Made by a program: the position numbers and the translations under genes. From assembly GCA_020161065.1 (NCBI GenBank), contig JAIUPH010000004.1, positions 1 to 64,000 on the forward strand: a stretch of 64,000 nucleotides of DNA, written 5' to 3'. Shown here piece after piece: positions 9,187-20,798 of the stretch. The notes beneath the pieces are model-generated. The model was not told the DNA's origin. It ran no database searches and worked only from the letters and a program-made list of their open reading frames with translations. Positions within the stretch are counted from its first letter, which is position 1; each line of letters begins with the position of its first letter. The stretch is from Pseudomonadota bacterium. Lineage in GTDB: Bacteria > Pseudomonadota > Gammaproteobacteria > Burkholderiales > Burkholderiaceae_C.

Positions 9187-10080
9187 TCAGCGCGTCGGAC
9201 GCTTGTTGGCCGGCAGGTTGATCGAGATCTCGGGCAGCGCGCCGCCGGCCACGCCCCACTTGTCCATCAGCTTCTTGTAGCTGCCGTCGGCCGCCATGCC
9301 TTGCATCGCCTTCTGCACCGCGTCGCGCAGCGCGGCGCGGTTCTTCGCGAAGCCCCACGAGGTGATGTAGGGCGTGAGGATGTAATTGCCGCCGACGATC
9401 CGGTAGCGCCCGGGGAACTGCGAGCCCATGTAGACCAGCGCCGGAAAGTCGCCCATGTAGGCGTCCACGCGCTTGAGGTCGAGCTGCATGCGCGCGTCGG
9501 GCGCTGACGGCAACTGCTCGGTCTTGATCGCCGCCTTGCCGCCCTTGGTGCAGCGCTCGGATGCCGCCTCCACCACGCCCATGATCACGCGGCTGCCCAG
9601 CAGCGTGGCGGTGGTGCGGCCGCAGAAGTCGTCGATGGTCTTCGCGCTGGCCGCCAGCGGGCTTTCGGCCAGCACCATCATCGCGCCGCCCGAGTACATG
9701 TAGTTGACGAAGTCGAGCTTCTGCTCGCGCTCCTCGGTGTCGCTGATGCCGCCGGAGGCGAGGTCGAAGCGGTCGGCCTCGACGCCCGATATCAGCGAGG
9801 CGTACTCGCCCTGGATGTATTCGAGCTTCAGGCCCAGGCGCTTCGCCACTTCGGCCAGCAGGTCGGCGCTGACGCCCACCACCTCGGTCTTGCCGGGCTC
9901 GCGAAACTCCACCGGCGGAAAGGTCTGCTGCGAGCCCACGCGCAGCGTGCCGCGGGCGCGCACCTCGGCGGGCACCAGCTTGGCGGCATCGCCGGCGGCG
10001 GCCTGGGCCAGCGCGGGCAGGGGCGCGGCGCCGGCCGTCAGCAGGGCCAGCGCGCACAGGAAGGACAGGCGTCGTTTCAT
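9187..10080 (-). CDS. Periplasmic amino acid-binding protein of ABC importer
   Basis: 297 residues with a Sec signal peptide (MKRRLSFLCALALLTAGAAP, cleavage near ALAQA). The mature part is a family 3 solute-binding protein: the opening strand GTLRVGSQQTFPPVEF, then GVSADLLAEVAKRLGLKLEY, GISDTEEREQ and a C-terminal WGFAKNRAALRDAV. It delivers the substrate to the downstream permease and ATPase. It is probably the first transporter gene of an operon that may begin with the preceding cyclotransferase-like gene, 29 bp upstream. The exact ligand is not predictable by eye. Confidence 0.9.
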   Translation of the reverse strand: MKRRLSFLCALALLTAGAAPLPALAQAAAGDAAKLVPAEVRARGTLRVGSQQTFPPVEFREPGKTEVVGVSADLLAEVAKRLGLKLEYIQGEYASLISGVEADRFDLASGGISDTEEREQKLDFVNYMYSGGAMMVLAESPLAASAKTIDDFCGRTTATLLGSRVIMGVVEAASERCTKGGKAAIKTEQLPSAPDARMQLDLKRVDAYMGDFPALVYMGSQFPGRYRIVGGNYILTPYITSWGFAKNRAALRDAVQKAMQGMAADGSYKKLMDKWGVAGGALPEISINLPANKRPTR

Positions 10081-10109
10081 CGCAGGGCTCCGAAGTCGAT
10101 AGGCAGAGG

Positions 10110-10631
10110 TCAGCGGGTGTCGGCCGATTTGCCGGGAATCGCCGACGGGTTGGGCCGGTCGGCGCGCGGGCAGGGGGAGCAGGCTTCGTACATCGCCAGC
10201 ACCTGGTCGACGTAGGCCTGCGGGAAGCCGTGGTGCTTCATCCCCGCGGGGATGTGCTCCCAGTAGAAGTTGGGCGGACGCATCGCGACGCCGGGCTGGG
10301 TCATGCGGTAGGTCCAGCAGTCGTAGGCCTTGCCGTCGTCGCCGTGCACGGTGACCGCGCAGCGCTCGAAGTCGTCGTAGTCCTCCTCGAAGTGGTGCTC
10401 GGGATGCTCGAAGACGACGCCCAGGCAGTCGCTGCCCCAGGCGGCGGCGCTGCTGTTGAAGTGGCACCAGCCGCGGTCGCTGCGGCCGGCGGCGGCGTGG
10501 AACTCCAGCCGGTGGTTCTTGGCCACCGCTTTGGTGACCTCGCGCGCCTCGGGAAAGTAGCGGCGCAGCTCGGGATCGTTCAGCCAGGTGCAGTAGGCGA
10601 AGTAGTACATCGATTTCTCCGGGACCTTCAT
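10110..10631 (-). CDS. Gamma-glutamylcyclotransferase-like protein
   Basis: 173 residues. The opening YYFAYCTWLND resembles the Y-F-A-Y-G-S/T-N-M glycine-rich start of gamma-glutamylcyclotransferases. Later come a GVVFEHPEHHFEEDYDDFE strand/helix containing the candidate catalytic glutamate, a C-W-T-Y strand and FYWEHIPAGMKHHGFPQAYV near the end. Proteins of this fold release 5-oxoproline from gamma-glutamyl amines. The normally conserved Gly in the first motif is Cys here, so activity should not be assumed. It is the promoter-proximal gene of the importer operon, which hints that a gamma-glutamyl compound is taken up and processed. Confidence 0.6.
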   Translation of the reverse strand: MKVPEKSMYYFAYCTWLNDPELRRYFPEAREVTKAVAKNHRLEFHAAAGRSDRGWCHFNSSAAAWGSDCLGVVFEHPEHHFEEDYDDFERCAVTVHGDDGKAYDCWTYRMTQPGVAMRPPNFYWEHIPAGMKHHGFPQAYVDQVLAMYEACSPCPRADRPNPSAIPGKSADTR

Positions 10632-10633
10632 GT

Positions 10634-10643
10634 TCGTATACGA
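10634..10643. promoter_or_regulatory. Palindrome TCGTATACGA, candidate GntR/FCD operator
   Basis: A perfect 10-bp palindrome lies in the 60-bp spacer between the divergent cyclotransferase-like gene and the VOC gene. A related degenerate half (ATCGTGTATG) lies about 20 bp to the right. FCD-type regulators typically bind short GT-N-AC palindromes, and such a regulator is encoded at the end of the leftward operon. It could therefore control both directions. Confidence 0.45.
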
Positions 10644-10691
10644 CGCAGTATATGTTATCGTGTATGCCTGTCCATCCCCGGTTCAACCCTG

Positions 10692-11156
10692 ATGAAGCCG
10701 CTGTTCGACAGCCTCCACCACGTCTGCATCGTCGTCCATGACCTGGAGCGCGCCGTCGCCTATTGGCAGCGGCTGGGCGCAGGCCCCTGGTTCGATTACC
10801 CGAAAGCCGGCACTTACATCGACTTCGACGTGCCGAACGCCGAGGCCTCGCAGGCGATGCGCTACAAGTGCTGTGATTTGGGCAACGTGCAGATCCAGCT
10901 TTGCCAGCCGCCGCTGCTGGACTGCCCGCAGCGCCGCTTTCTCGACGCGCACGGCGAGGGCGTTTACCACCTGGGCTTCGAGGTCGCCGACCGCGATGCG
11001 GCCGAGGCGCAAGGCCGCGCGCTGGGCCTGGCGGTGACGGCCCGCGGCCGCCGCGCCGACGGTTCGGGCTTCGCCTACTTCGACACGCGTGATGCCGCCG
11101 GCGTCACGCTGGAGATCCGCAAGACGCCGGCCGCTGCTCCTTCGAGCGAAGGCTGA
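10692..11156 (+). CDS. VOC (glyoxalase/bleomycin resistance) family protein
   Basis: 154 residues. The start LFDSLHHVCIVVHDLERAVA gives the first metal-ligand histidine and the beta-alpha-beta module of vicinal-oxygen-chelate enzymes. The second half has GEGVYHLGFEVADRDAAEAQ and ends with ASVTLEIR-like AGVTLEIRK, which contains the last glutamate ligand. The spacing resembles methylmalonyl-CoA epimerase-like single-unit proteins that dimerise. It is divergent from the importer operon and may act on the same substrate pathway. The reaction is unknown. It is tail-to-tail with the aldo/keto reductase with no spacer. Confidence 0.8.
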   Translation: MKPLFDSLHHVCIVVHDLERAVAYWQRLGAGPWFDYPKAGTYIDFDVPNAEASQAMRYKCCDLGNVQIQLCQPPLLDCPQRRFLDAHGEGVYHLGFEVADRDAAEAQGRALGLAVTARGRRADGSGFAYFDTRDAAGVTLEIRKTPAAAPSSEG

Positions 11157-12110
11157 TCAGGCGCTGGCCTGGGTCAACGCCTCGGCCACGTCGTCGGGCA
11201 GTTGCAGCGTGGCGGCGGCGGCCAGTTCGCGCCATTGCGCCAGCGAGGTGGCGCTGGCGATCGGCGCCACGATGCCCGGCTGGCGCATCTGCCAGGCCAG
11301 GGCCACGGCGGCCAGCGGCGCGTTCAGGCGCTCGGCCGCGGCGTCCAGCGCGGCCAGCACGCGCCAGCCGCGGTCGTTGAACGCCAGTTCCTTGACGCCG
11401 GGGCCGCGCGGGCTTTTGGCAAGGTCGGCCTCCGAGCGGTACTTGCCGCTGAGGAAGCCGCGCGCCAGGCCGAAGTAGTTGATGACGCCCAGCCCTTCGC
11501 GCACGCACAGCGGCTGCAGTTCGGCCTCGTAGGCGGCGCGGTCCACCAGGTTGTACAGCGGCTGCAGCGTTTCGTAGCGCGGCAGCCCCAGCTCGGCGCT
11601 GGTCTGCAGCGCCTGCTGCAGCCGCGCCGCGCCGTAGTTGCTGGCGCCGATGGCGCGCACCTTGCCGGCCCGGATCAGCTCGGCAAAGGCGCCCAGCGTC
11701 TCGGCCAGCGGCGTGTCGGCGTCGTCAGTGTGAGCCTGGTAGAGGTCGATGCGGTCGGTCTGCAGCCGGCGCAGGGAATCGTCGACCGCCTGGCGGATCC
11801 ACGCCGGCCGCAAGCCCTTGTGGTCGCCGCCCATGTCCATGCCGACCTTGGTGGCGATGACCACGCGCTGGCGCATGCCCGGCCGCGCGGCCAGCCAGCG
11901 GCCGATCACGCTTTCCGATTCGCCGCCGTGGTGGCCCGGCGCCCAGCGCGAGTAGACGTCGGCGGTGTCGATCAGGTTGAAGCCGTCGCCGACGAAGGCG
12001 TCGAGCAGCGCGAAGGAACGGGCCTCGTCGGCCGTCCAGCCGAACACGTTGCCGCCGAAAGCCAGCGGCGCCACCTGCAGGCCGCTGCGGCCGAGGGATC
12101 GGGTCTGCAT
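11157..12110 (-). CDS. Aldo/keto reductase
   Basis: 317 residues. The catalytic tetrad is visible: Asp and Tyr in LIDTADVYSRW, Lys in VIATKVGMDM and His in LYQAHTDDADTP. The NADPH-binding end has IASATSLAQWRE. The overall form is that of YajO/IolS-like AKRs acting on small aldehydes or ketones. The start at 12110 is MQTRSLGRSGLQVAPLAFGG, the standard opening of the family. No clear pathway partner is adjacent; the convergent VOC gene and the upstream hemerythrin gene look unrelated. Confidence 0.9.
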   Translation of the reverse strand: MQTRSLGRSGLQVAPLAFGGNVFGWTADEARSFALLDAFVGDGFNLIDTADVYSRWAPGHHGGESESVIGRWLAARPGMRQRVVIATKVGMDMGGDHKGLRPAWIRQAVDDSLRRLQTDRIDLYQAHTDDADTPLAETLGAFAELIRAGKVRAIGASNYGAARLQQALQTSAELGLPRYETLQPLYNLVDRAAYEAELQPLCVREGLGVINYFGLARGFLSGKYRSEADLAKSPRGPGVKELAFNDRGWRVLAALDAAAERLNAPLAAVALAWQMRQPGIVAPIASATSLAQWRELAAAATLQLPDDVAEALTQASA

Positions 12111-12192
12111 CAGCGTGCTCCCGGGAGTTGTTGAAGATGCGGGCGCAGCCATTGTGGCGCTGCTGCCGCCGTGGCCGCGGCCGGCCGGCGCG

Positions 12193-12729
12193 TCAGCGCT
12201 TCTGGCCGCGGCGGCGCGCCATCTCCAGCCCCATCTCGTGCTGGTGGGCGGCGTCCAGCGTGGCTTCGACCACCGGGAAGGCGTGCGCGTCTTCCGCCGC
12301 GGCGTGGGCGCGGTACAGCTCGGCAAAGCGCTGCCAGCGCGCGTAGTCGGCCGCCGTGGCGGTGGTCCAGCGGCCGGCGGCCACCTCGGCCAGGTCGCGC
12401 CGCAGCGCCGTCCAGCGGCGCTTCATCTCGCGGTGCTCCTGCTCGATCTGCGCGGCGAAGGCCTCGTCGCCGTTGGCGCGCAGCACGGGCAGCACGTGGC
12501 GCTCTTCGTCTTCGTGGTGGGCCGGCGCGGCGAGGTCGAAGTAGCGCATCAGGTCGCGCGCCGCGTCGGCGGCCTGCGCGTCGCAGCCCTGGCGCGCCAG
12601 GTGCGCGGCCAGCCGTTCCAGCAGGCGCAGCGAGCGCTCGACGCGCTCGTGGCAGGCGGCCAGCATCGCAAAGGGTTCGTCGAAGCCGGCGGCGGGGGCG
12701 GCCGGGTGCAGCAGCGGGGAAGCGGGCAT
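12193..12729 (-). CDS. Hemerythrin-domain (HHE) protein
   Basis: 178 residues. The di-iron ligands of a hemerythrin fold are visible in order: H in AACHERVERS, HHEDEE with the H-x-x-x-E pattern (APAHHEDEERHVLPVL), H-E-M in EQEHREMKRRW, and a late AAEDAHAFPVVE. Proteins of this group bind O2 or NO, or protect iron-sulfur proteins. An AGGAGG ribosome binding site precedes the ATG at 12729. It is divergent from nirS with an FNR/DNR-type box in the shared 198-bp spacer, which suggests a function in NO handling or O2 sensing during denitrification. Confidence 0.85.
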   Translation of the reverse strand: MPASPLLHPAAPAAGFDEPFAMLAACHERVERSLRLLERLAAHLARQGCDAQAADAARDLMRYFDLAAPAHHEDEERHVLPVLRANGDEAFAAQIEQEHREMKRRWTALRRDLAEVAAGRWTTATAADYARWQRFAELYRAHAAAEDAHAFPVVEATLDAAHQHEMGLEMARRRGQKR

Positions 12730-12798
12730 GGGCGAATCCTCCTGCAAAGAAAGACGGACCCGCCACAGCTTGCCGCGCCGCGCGCGGCCCGACCTTGA

Positions 12799-14645
<1,847 letters not shown>

Positions 14646-14646
<1 letters not shown>

Positions 14647-15218
14647 TGGGCGGCTGGTGCGGCTGGACCGGCGCGGTGATGGGGGTCACCGCGGTGGCCA
14701 CCGCGGCGGCGGCCAGCGCAGCCGCCGCCGGCCCGCAAGCCGCATCCGCCGACGGCCAGTGGACGCTGGCCGCCGACGACGAAGCCCAAGGCCTGGTGCT
14801 GCGCGACGCCGCCGGCGCCGTGCAGCGCCGCTACCCGGCGCGCTCGCTCGATGGCCGCGAGCGCGGCCGTGCGCGGCAGGTGCTGGCGCTGGCCGCGCGG
14901 CGCAGTTTCCTGGTCAGCTTCGACGGCCTGCCGGAATGGTGGGAGATCGCGCTCGACCCGCGCGCCGAGCCGGTGTTCGACGGCCTCGTGCACGACTACC
15001 GCATGGGCGAAGGCCTGGCCAGCGCCGGCTTCCTGGGCGTGCGCCGCACGCGCTTGAGCGAGCCGCTGCTGATCGTCTCGACCGACGGCGCCGGCTTCGC
15101 GCTGGGCCGCGGCGCGGCGCAGGCCGACGGGCGCTTCGAGCTGCAGGTGGTGCAGCTCGACGTGCGCAAGGCGGTCGCCCGCTTCAACGTGGCGGCCGAC
15201 CTGCAACCGGGCCGCTAG
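14646..15218 (+). CDS. Unknown exported protein, possibly d1-propeller-like fragment
   Basis: 190 residues, with the ATG overlapping the nirS stop (TGATG), so it is translationally coupled to nirS. There is a hydrophobic signal-like N-terminus (about 8-30, rich in Ala). The body has SFLVSFDGLPEWWEIALDP, then VHDYRMGEGLASAGFLGVRR. From memory this resembles part of the NirF/NirN-type d1-heme propeller proteins, but it is about half their length (usual NirF is near 390). It could be a truncated NirF-like protein, a dedicated NirS partner or an unrelated beta protein. I am not sure of the family; coupling to nirS is the strongest clue. Confidence 0.5.
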
Positions 15219-15227
15219 CCACAGGCG

Positions 15228-15944
15228 TTAGCCCGGCTGGTAGCCGGCCAGCGCGTGCACGTCGAGGATGTGCACTTCGCGCTTGTCGATGCGCACCAGC
15301 CCCGCGGCCTCCAGCTCGTGCAGCACGCGCGAGAAGTATTCCGGCGTCAGCGACAGCCGCGAGGCGATGGTCGCCTTGCTGACCGGCAGCGAGACGGTGA
15401 CCACCTCGCCGCTGACGCAGTCTTCGGCCGTCTGGTCGCGCAGCAGGTAGCCGATGACGCGCTGCAGCCCACTGTGCAGCGCATAACTCTCCACGTCATG
15501 GACCAGGCCGTGCAGCCGGCGCGAGATGCCGGCCAGCATGCGCAGCGCGAAGCGCGAATCCTGCTCGATCTCGCCCACCACCGCGGCCTTGCCGATCGAC
15601 AGCACCAGCGAGTCGGCCAGCGCCTGCGCGTTCACGATGTAGGGCCGGCCGGTGAACATCAGCGCCTCGGCAAAGCTCTGCCCGGGGCCGACGATCTCGA
15701 TCACCTTCTCGGCGCCGGCCGGCGAGATGACGAACAGCTTGACCTGCCCCGTCACCGCGACGTGGAAGGCCTCGCAGGGCTCGCCGACGCGGAACACCAT
15801 GTCGCCGCGCGCCAGCCGGCGCAGCGTGCAGCCGGCGGCCAGGCGGTTGAGTTCGGCCGCGTCCATCTCTTGGAACAGCGGCTGCATCGACAGGTAGCGC
15901 GGCAGGTTGAAGCCGCTGCTCTGGCGGACCACCGTGGTTTCCAT
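15228..15944 (-). CDS. Crp/Fnr-family regulator, DNR/NNR-like
   Basis: 238 residues. There is an N-terminal cyclic-nucleotide-binding-like beta roll (GDMVFRVGEPCEAFHVAVTG), a long dimer helix and a C-terminal helix-turn-helix (SKATIASRLSLTPEYFSRVL). The recognition helix keeps the E-x-x-S-R pattern that reads TTGA half sites. The four-cysteine cluster of FNR is absent, which points to an NO-sensing DNR/NNR-type protein rather than an oxygen-sensing FNR. The start METTVVRQS at 15944 is chosen because a GGAG lies 8 bp upstream; an ATG six bases earlier has it too close. An FNR-type box lies between this gene and napD. Location between nirS and nap strongly suggests it controls denitrification. 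Confidence 0.85.
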   Translation of the reverse strand: METTVVRQSSGFNLPRYLSMQPLFQEMDAAELNRLAAGCTLRRLARGDMVFRVGEPCEAFHVAVTGQVKLFVISPAGAEKVIEIVGPGQSFAEALMFTGRPYIVNAQALADSLVLSIGKAAVVGEIEQDSRFALRMLAGISRRLHGLVHDVESYALHSGLQRVIGYLLRDQTAEDCVSGEVVTVSLPVSKATIASRLSLTPEYFSRVLHELEAAGLVRIDKREVHILDVHALAGYQPG

Positions 15945-15999
15945 GGGCATGTCTCCGACTGACTGAACCCCAGTGTCACGAGGTGAGGGTCCAGTGCGA

Positions 16000-16013
16000 T
16001 TGATGAACGTCAA
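16000..16013. promoter_or_regulatory. FNR/DNR-type box between the regulator gene and napD
   Basis: TTGATGAACGTCAA fits TTGA-N6-TCAA exactly. The 174-bp spacer is divergent, with the regulator on the left (centre about 62 bp from its ATG) and napD on the right (about 112 bp). It may give autoregulation as well as nap control. Confidence 0.75.
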
Positions 16014-16118
16014 TGTGAAGAAGCGTCAGCATACAATTGCCGAAGGTCAACTTGGCGCGCGACGCCCGCCGGCACAGTGCGCGGCCGCCGGTTTTCGGCG
16101 GGGAGCGTCGTTGTACAC

Positions 16119-16439
16119 ATGACCATTCTGGGCGTCATCGTGCGTTGCCGGCCGCAGACCGCGGCCGCCGTGGGGCAGCGCTTGCGCGAGCTGCCGGGCG
16201 TCGAGCTGGCGCCGTGCGCCGACGCGGCCGACGACGGCCGCTGGGTCGCCGTGATCGAAGACCACGCCGCCGGCGCCGCCGCGGCCACGCTGGGCGCCAT
16301 CGCGCTGTGGCCCGAGGTGCTGAACACCTCGCTCGTCTACGAGTATTCGGGCCCCGATTCGCCGCCGCCGGAATCCGAGGAACTGCAGGGTTACCGCGAC
16401 TGGCGGCGCAGCCTGGTGCCGGGTTCGAGCGGAACTTGA
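16119..16439 (+). CDS. napD: NapD, chaperone for periplasmic nitrate reductase
   Basis: 106 residues. The sequence opens with a [17 protein letters not shown] ferredoxin-like strand/helix typical of NapD, and later has [17 protein letters not shown]. NapD binds the Tat signal of NapA in the cytoplasm during cofactor insertion. It is the first gene of a napDAGHBC cluster. The C-terminus (after about 85) is a short polar tail. Start choice at 16119 gives the usual family length; an upstream in-frame start would add an Arg-rich extension. Confidence 0.88.
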   Translation: MTILGVIVRCRPQTAAAVGQRLRELPGVELAPCADAADDGRWVAVIEDHAAGAAAATLGAIALWPEVLNTSLVYEYSGPDSPPPESEELQGYRDWRRSLVPGSSGT

Positions 16440-16449
16440 ACCGCTTCAA
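16436..16449. promoter_or_regulatory. FNR/DNR-type box between napD and napA
   Basis: TTGAACCGCTTCAA matches TTGA-N6-TCAA. It overlaps the napD stop codon and lies about 106 bp (centre) before the napA ATG, in a 109-bp gap that is wide for this operon. It suggests a second, internal promoter for napAGHBC. Confidence 0.65.
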
Positions 16450-16548
16450 GGACAAAACCCGAATACGCGATCAGCATCCAGATCAAGCAAGGCCCTGTCG
16501 TCAACGGGGTCAGTCCAGCGCAAGACCCGAGACAGCGAGAGAGCCGAG

Positions 16549-19098
16549 ATGAAGACCGAGCGCCGCACCTTCCTCAAGAGCCAGGCCCTGGCCGCCACCG
16601 CCGCGGCCGCCGGCATTCCCATCATGCCGGCCAGCGCGCAGCAGCAGCCGCGCAGCGCGGCCGACGTGGGCGTGCGCTGGGACAAGGCGCCGTGCCGCTT
16701 CTGCGGCACCGGCTGCGCCGTGATGGTGGGCGTGCAGGACGGGCGCGTCGTCGCCACCCAGGGCGACCCCGACGCGCCGGTCAACCGCGGCCTCAACTGC
16801 ATCAAGGGCTACTTCCTGTCGAAGATCATGTACGGCAAGGACCGCCTGACGACGCCGCTGCTGCGCAAGAAGAACGGCCAGTACGACAAGAACGGCGACT
16901 TCACGCCGGTGAGCTGGGACGAGGCCTTCGACATCATGGCCGCCAAGTGGAAGCAGACGCTGAAGTCCGACGGCCCGGCCGGCGTCGGCATGTTCGGCAG
17001 CGGCCAGTGGACGATCTTCGAGGGTTATGCGGCCGCCAAGCTGTGGAAGGCCGGCCTGCGCAGCAACAACATCGACCCCAACGCGCGCCACTGCATGGCC
17101 AGCGCGGTGACCGGCTTCATGCGCAGCTTCGGCATCGACGAGCCGATGGGCTGCTACGACGACATCGAGCAGGCCGACGCCTTCGTGCTGTGGGGCAGCA
17201 ACATGGCCGAGATGCATCCGGTGCTGTGGAGCCGCATCACCGACCGCCGGCTGTCGCACCCGCACGTCAAGGTGGTGGTGCTGTCCACCTACGAGCACCG
17301 CAGCTTCGACCTCGCCGACAGCGGCCTGATCTTCCGCCCGCAGACCGACCTGGCGATCCTCAACTACATCGCCAACTACCTCATCAAGAACGGCAAGGTC
17401 AACCAGGACTTCGTCAAGAAGCACGTCAACTTCAAGAAGGGCGTGGACGACATCGGCTACGGCCTGCGCCCCGGCCATGCGCTGGAGAAGGACGCCAAGG
17501 CCAACGGTTATGCCGGCGCCGACGGCAAGCCCAAGGGCAACCCCAACGACAGCACGCCGATCAGCTTCGACGACTTCGCCAAGTTCGTCAGCGAGTACAC
17601 GGCCGAGAAGGTGAGCGCGCTGTCCGGCGTGCCGGTCAAGCAGCTCGAAGACCTGGCCAAGGTCTACGCCGACCCGAAGACCAAGGTGATGAGCCTGTGG
17701 ACCATGGGCTTCAACCAGCACACGCGCGGCACGTGGGCCAACAACATGGTCTACAACATCCACCTGCTGACGGGCAAGATCAGCCAGCCCGGCAACAGCC
17801 CGTTCAGCCTGACCGGCCAGCCCAGCGCCTGCGGCACCGCGCGCGAGGTGGGCACCTTCGCGCACCGGCTGCCGGCCGACATGGTGGTCACCAACCCCGA
17901 GCACCGCAAGCACACCGAGGAGATCTGGGGCCTGCCCGAAGGCACCATCCCCGACAAGATCGGCCTGCACGCGGTGGCGCAGAGTCGCGCGCTGAAGGAC
18001 GGCAAACTCAAGTGCTACTGGACCAGCACCACCAACAACATGCAGGCCGGTCCCAACATCAACGGCGAGGTGCTGCCCGGCTGGCGCAACCCGGCCGCCT
18101 TCGTGGTGGTGAGCGACGCCTACCCGACGGTGAGCGCGATGGCCGCCGACCTGGTGCTGCCCAGCGCGATGTGGGTGGAAAAGGAAGGCGCCTTCGGCAA
18201 CGCCGAGCGGCGCACGCAGTTCTGGCGCCAGCAGGTGGCCGCGCCCGGCGAGGCGCGCAGCGACCTGTGGCAGTACATCGAGTTCAGCAAGCGCTTCAAG
18301 GTCGAGGAGGTCTGGCCCGCCGAGCTGCTGGCCAAGAAGCCCGAGCTGAAGGGCAAGACGCTGTTCGACGTGCTGTTCAAGAACGGCAAGGTCAACAAGT
18401 TCCCGCAGGCCGACCTGGTCAAGGTCAACGGCAAGTACATCGCCGACTACGCCAACGACGAGAGCAAGGCGCTGGGCTTCTACCTGCAAAAAGGCCTGTT
18501 CGAGGAATACGCCGAGTTCGGCCGCGGCCACGGCCACGACCTGGCGCCGTTCGACACCTACCACGAGGTGCGCGGGCTGCGCTGGCCGGTCGTCAACGGC
18601 AAGGAGACGCTGTGGCGCTTCCGCGAAGGCTACGACCCCTACGTCAAGGCCGGCGAAGGCGTGCGCTTCTACGGCTTCAAGGACGGCAAGGCCAACATCT
18701 TCGCGCTGCCCTACCAGCCGGCGGCCGAGAGCCCCGACAAGGACTACGACCTGTGGCTGTGCACCGGCCGCGTGCTGGAACACTGGCACACCGGCAGCAT
18801 GACGCGCCGCGTGCCCGAACTGCACCGCGCGGTGCCCGAGGCGCAGCTCTTCATGCACCCCGACGACGCGCAGGCGCGCGGCATCCAGCGCGGCATGAAG
18901 GTCAAGGTGGCGTCGCGCCGCGGCGAGATCACGCTGGCGGTGGAAACCAAGGGCCGCAACAAGGTGCCGCGCGGCCTGGTGTTCGTGCCCTTCTTCGACG
19001 AAGGCCGGCTGGTCAACAAGCTGACGCTGGACGCCACCTGCCCGATCAGCAAGGAAACCGACTTCAAGAAGTGCGCCGTGAAGGTGGTGCGCGCCTGA
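16549..19098 (+). CDS. napA: Periplasmic nitrate reductase catalytic subunit NapA
   Basis: 849 residues, full length. It reduces nitrate to nitrite in the periplasm using Mo-bis-MGD. A Tat signal (RRTFLK at residues 5-10) ends near SAQQQ. The [4Fe-4S] ligands are C49, C52, C56 and C84 (CRFCGTGC and NCIKGY). The molybdenum ligand is Cys182 in ARHCMASAV. Later conserved stretches include [28 protein letters not shown] and [13 protein letters not shown]. Electrons arrive from NapC through NapB, both encoded downstream. A ribosome site GAGAGCCGAG precedes the ATG. An FNR/DNR box lies upstream. Confidence 0.97.
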   Translation: MKTERRTFLKSQALAATAAAAGIPIMPASAQQQPRSAADVGVRWDKAPCRFCGTGCAVMVGVQDGRVVATQGDPDAPVNRGLNCIKGYFLSKIMYGKDRLTTPLLRKKNGQYDKNGDFTPVSWDEAFDIMAAKWKQTLKSDGPAGVGMFGSGQWTIFEGYAAAKLWKAGLRSNNIDPNARHCMASAVTGFMRSFGIDEPMGCYDDIEQADAFVLWGSNMAEMHPVLWSRITDRRLSHPHVKVVVLSTYEHRSFDLADSGLIFRPQTDLAILNYIANYLIKNGKVNQDFVKKHVNFKKGVDDIGYGLRPGHALEKDAKANGYAGADGKPKGNPNDSTPISFDDFAKFVSEYTAEKVSALSGVPVKQLEDLAKVYADPKTKVMSLWTMGFNQHTRGTWANNMVYNIHLLTGKISQPGNSPFSLTGQPSACGTAREVGTFAHRLPADMVVTNPEHRKHTEEIWGLPEGTIPDKIGLHAVAQSRALKDGKLKCYWTSTTNNMQAGPNINGEVLPGWRNPAAFVVVSDAYPTVSAMAADLVLPSAMWVEKEGAFGNAERRTQFWRQQVAAPGEARSDLWQYIEFSKRFKVEEVWPAELLAKKPELKGKTLFDVLFKNGKVNKFPQADLVKVNGKYIADYANDESKALGFYLQKGLFEEYAEFGRGHGHDLAPFDTYHEVRGLRWPVVNGKETLWRFREGYDPYVKAGEGVRFYGFKDGKANIFALPYQPAAESPDKDYDLWLCTGRVLEHWHTGSMTRRVPELHRAVPEAQLFMHPDDAQARGIQRGMKVKVASRRGEITLAVETKGRNKVPRGLVFVPFFDEGRLVNKLTLDATCPISKETDFKKCAVKVVRA

Positions 19099-19122
19099 GT
19101 GCCTGAGCCCGCGCCGGCCGCC

Positions 19123-19932
19123 ATGGACCTCAACCGCCGCTCGCTGCTGCAAGGCAGCGCCACCGCCGCCACCGCCGCGTTGATCGCCGGCGGCGCCGCG
19201 CTGGTGGCGCCGCCGGCCGGCGCGCGGCCGGCGCAGGCGCTGCGGCCGCCGGGAGCCATCGCCGAAGACCGCTTCCTCGGCGCCTGCGTGCGCTGCGGCC
19301 TGTGCGTGCGCGACTGCCCGCCGCAGAACCTGAAGCTGTCCACCTGGGGCCGCGGCCTGGCGCGCGGCGTCGCGGTGGGCACGCCGTACTTCGTGGCGCG
19401 CGAAATCCCCTGCGAGATGTGCGAGGACATCCCCTGCGTCAAGGCCTGCCCCACCGGCGCGCTGGACCCCGCGCTCACCGAGATCAACCGCGCCCGCATG
19501 GGCCTGGCGGTGCTGATCGACGAAGAGAACTGCCTGAACTTCCTGGGCCTGCGCTGCGACGTCTGCTACCGCGTGTGCCCGGTGATCGACCAGGCGATCA
19601 CGCTGGAGAAGGTGAGCAACCCGCGCAGCGACCGCCACGCGATGCTGCTGCCCACGGTGCACGCCGACCACTGCACCGGCTGCGGCAAGTGCGAGAAGAG
19701 CTGCGTGCTGGAGCAGGCCGCCATCAAGGTGCTGCCGGCCACGCTGGCGCGCGGCGAGCTGGGCCACCACTACCGCAAGGGCTGGGACGCCGCCAACCAG
19801 GGCGGCCGGCCGCGCTTCGAGCAGCCGGTGCAGAACCTGCCCGCCGCGCCGGTGCCCGGCGACCTGGCGCCGCTGCGCTCGGGCCGCGACCCCTACGGCC
19901 CGGGCAGCGCCGCGTCCGGAGCCAAGCCATGA
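19123..19932 (+). CDS. napG: NapG-type ferredoxin protein of the nitrate reductase system
   Basis: 269 residues with a Tat-like signal ([19 protein letters not shown]). Four [4Fe-4S] clusters are indicated by cysteine sets: [26 protein letters not shown], a longer-spaced [17 protein letters not shown], and [12 protein letters not shown]. NapG with NapH passes quinol electrons toward NapA. I chose the ATG at 19123; a GTG at 19099 directly after the napA stop would add eight residues before the Tat motif. The stop overlaps the napH ATG (ATGA). Confidence 0.93.
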   Translation: MDLNRRSLLQGSATAATAALIAGGAALVAPPAGARPAQALRPPGAIAEDRFLGACVRCGLCVRDCPPQNLKLSTWGRGLARGVAVGTPYFVAREIPCEMCEDIPCVKACPTGALDPALTEINRARMGLAVLIDEENCLNFLGLRCDVCYRVCPVIDQAITLEKVSNPRSDRHAMLLPTVHADHCTGCGKCEKSCVLEQAAIKVLPATLARGELGHHYRKGWDAANQGGRPRFEQPVQNLPAAPVPGDLAPLRSGRDPYGPGSAASGAKP

Positions 19933-20795
19933 ACCGCGCCATGAACCGCGCGATGAGCAGCGCCGCGGTGCCGCCGCACAGCTGGTGGCGCTCGCACCGC
20001 TTCCTGTTGCTGCGCCGGCTGTCGCAGGCCGGCGTGCTGGCGCTGTTCCTGCTGGGGCCGCTGGCCGGCTGGTGGATCGTCAAGGGCAACCTGTCGTCCA
20101 GCCTGACGCTCGGCGTGCTGCCCTTGACCGACCCCTTCGTGCTGGCCCAGGTGCTGGCCAGCCGGCACTGGCCGGCGGCCAGCGCGCTGATCGGCGCGGC
20201 CATCGTCGTGGCCTTCTACGCCCTGGTCGGCGGGCGCGCCTTCTGCAGCTGGGTGTGCCCGGTCAACGTCGTCACCGACGCCGCCGCCTGGGCGCGCCGG
20301 CGCTTTCGCATCACCAGCGGCCGCGCGCCGCGCCCCGGCCTGCGCCGCGCGCTGCTGGTGGCCGTGCTGCTGGCCAGCGCGCTGGCCGGCCAGGCGGTGT
20401 GGGAGACGGTCAACCCGGTGTCGCTGACGCAGCGTGCGCTGATCTTCGGCGGCAGCCTGGCCTGGGGCGCGGTGGCCGCGGTCTTCCTGTTCGACCTGCT
20501 GGTCGCGCCGCGCGGCTGGTGCGGCCACGTCTGCCCGGTGGGCGCGGCTTACGCGCTGATCGGCCAGGCCAGCGTGCTGCGCGTGTCGGCGCGCCACGCC
20601 AGCCGCTGCGACGACTGCGCCGACTGCTATGCCGTCTGCCCCGAGCCGCAGGTCATCGTCGGCCCGCTCAAGGGCAAGGGCGGCGCCGGGCCGGTGATCA
20701 ACGACAGCGCCTGCACCAATTGCGGCCGCTGCATCGACGTCTGCGCGCCGGCGGTGTTCGGCTTCACCCATCGATTCGACAACAGAAGGGACTGA
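19929..20795 (+). CDS. napH: NapH, membrane quinol dehydrogenase component
   Basis: 288 residues. Four or five transmembrane helices are visible (for example [18 protein letters not shown] and [18 protein letters not shown]). Two cytoplasmic CxxxCP motifs (FCSWVCPVN and WCGHVCPVG) and a C-terminal pair of [4Fe-4S] motifs ([23 protein letters not shown]) are the standard NapH layout. It forms the membrane quinol-oxidising partner of NapG. Start repeats MNRAMNRAM, so an initiation at any of three ATGs is possible; the first overlaps the napG stop. Confidence 0.93.
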   Translation: MNRAMNRAMSSAAVPPHSWWRSHRFLLLRRLSQAGVLALFLLGPLAGWWIVKGNLSSSLTLGVLPLTDPFVLAQVLASRHWPAASALIGAAIVVAFYALVGGRAFCSWVCPVNVVTDAAAWARRRFRITSGRAPRPGLRRALLVAVLLASALAGQAVWETVNPVSLTQRALIFGGSLAWGAVAAVFLFDLLVAPRGWCGHVCPVGAAYALIGQASVLRVSARHASRCDDCADCYAVCPEPQVIVGPLKGKGGAGPVINDSACTNCGRCIDVCAPAVFGFTHRFDNRRD

Positions 20796-20798
20796 TCC

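Noticed and set aside
16510-19770. 1086-codon open frame on the minus strand across napA
   Set aside because: It is antisense to napA and napG, which have complete family motifs; the translation is rich in His/Arg/Ala/Val without domains.
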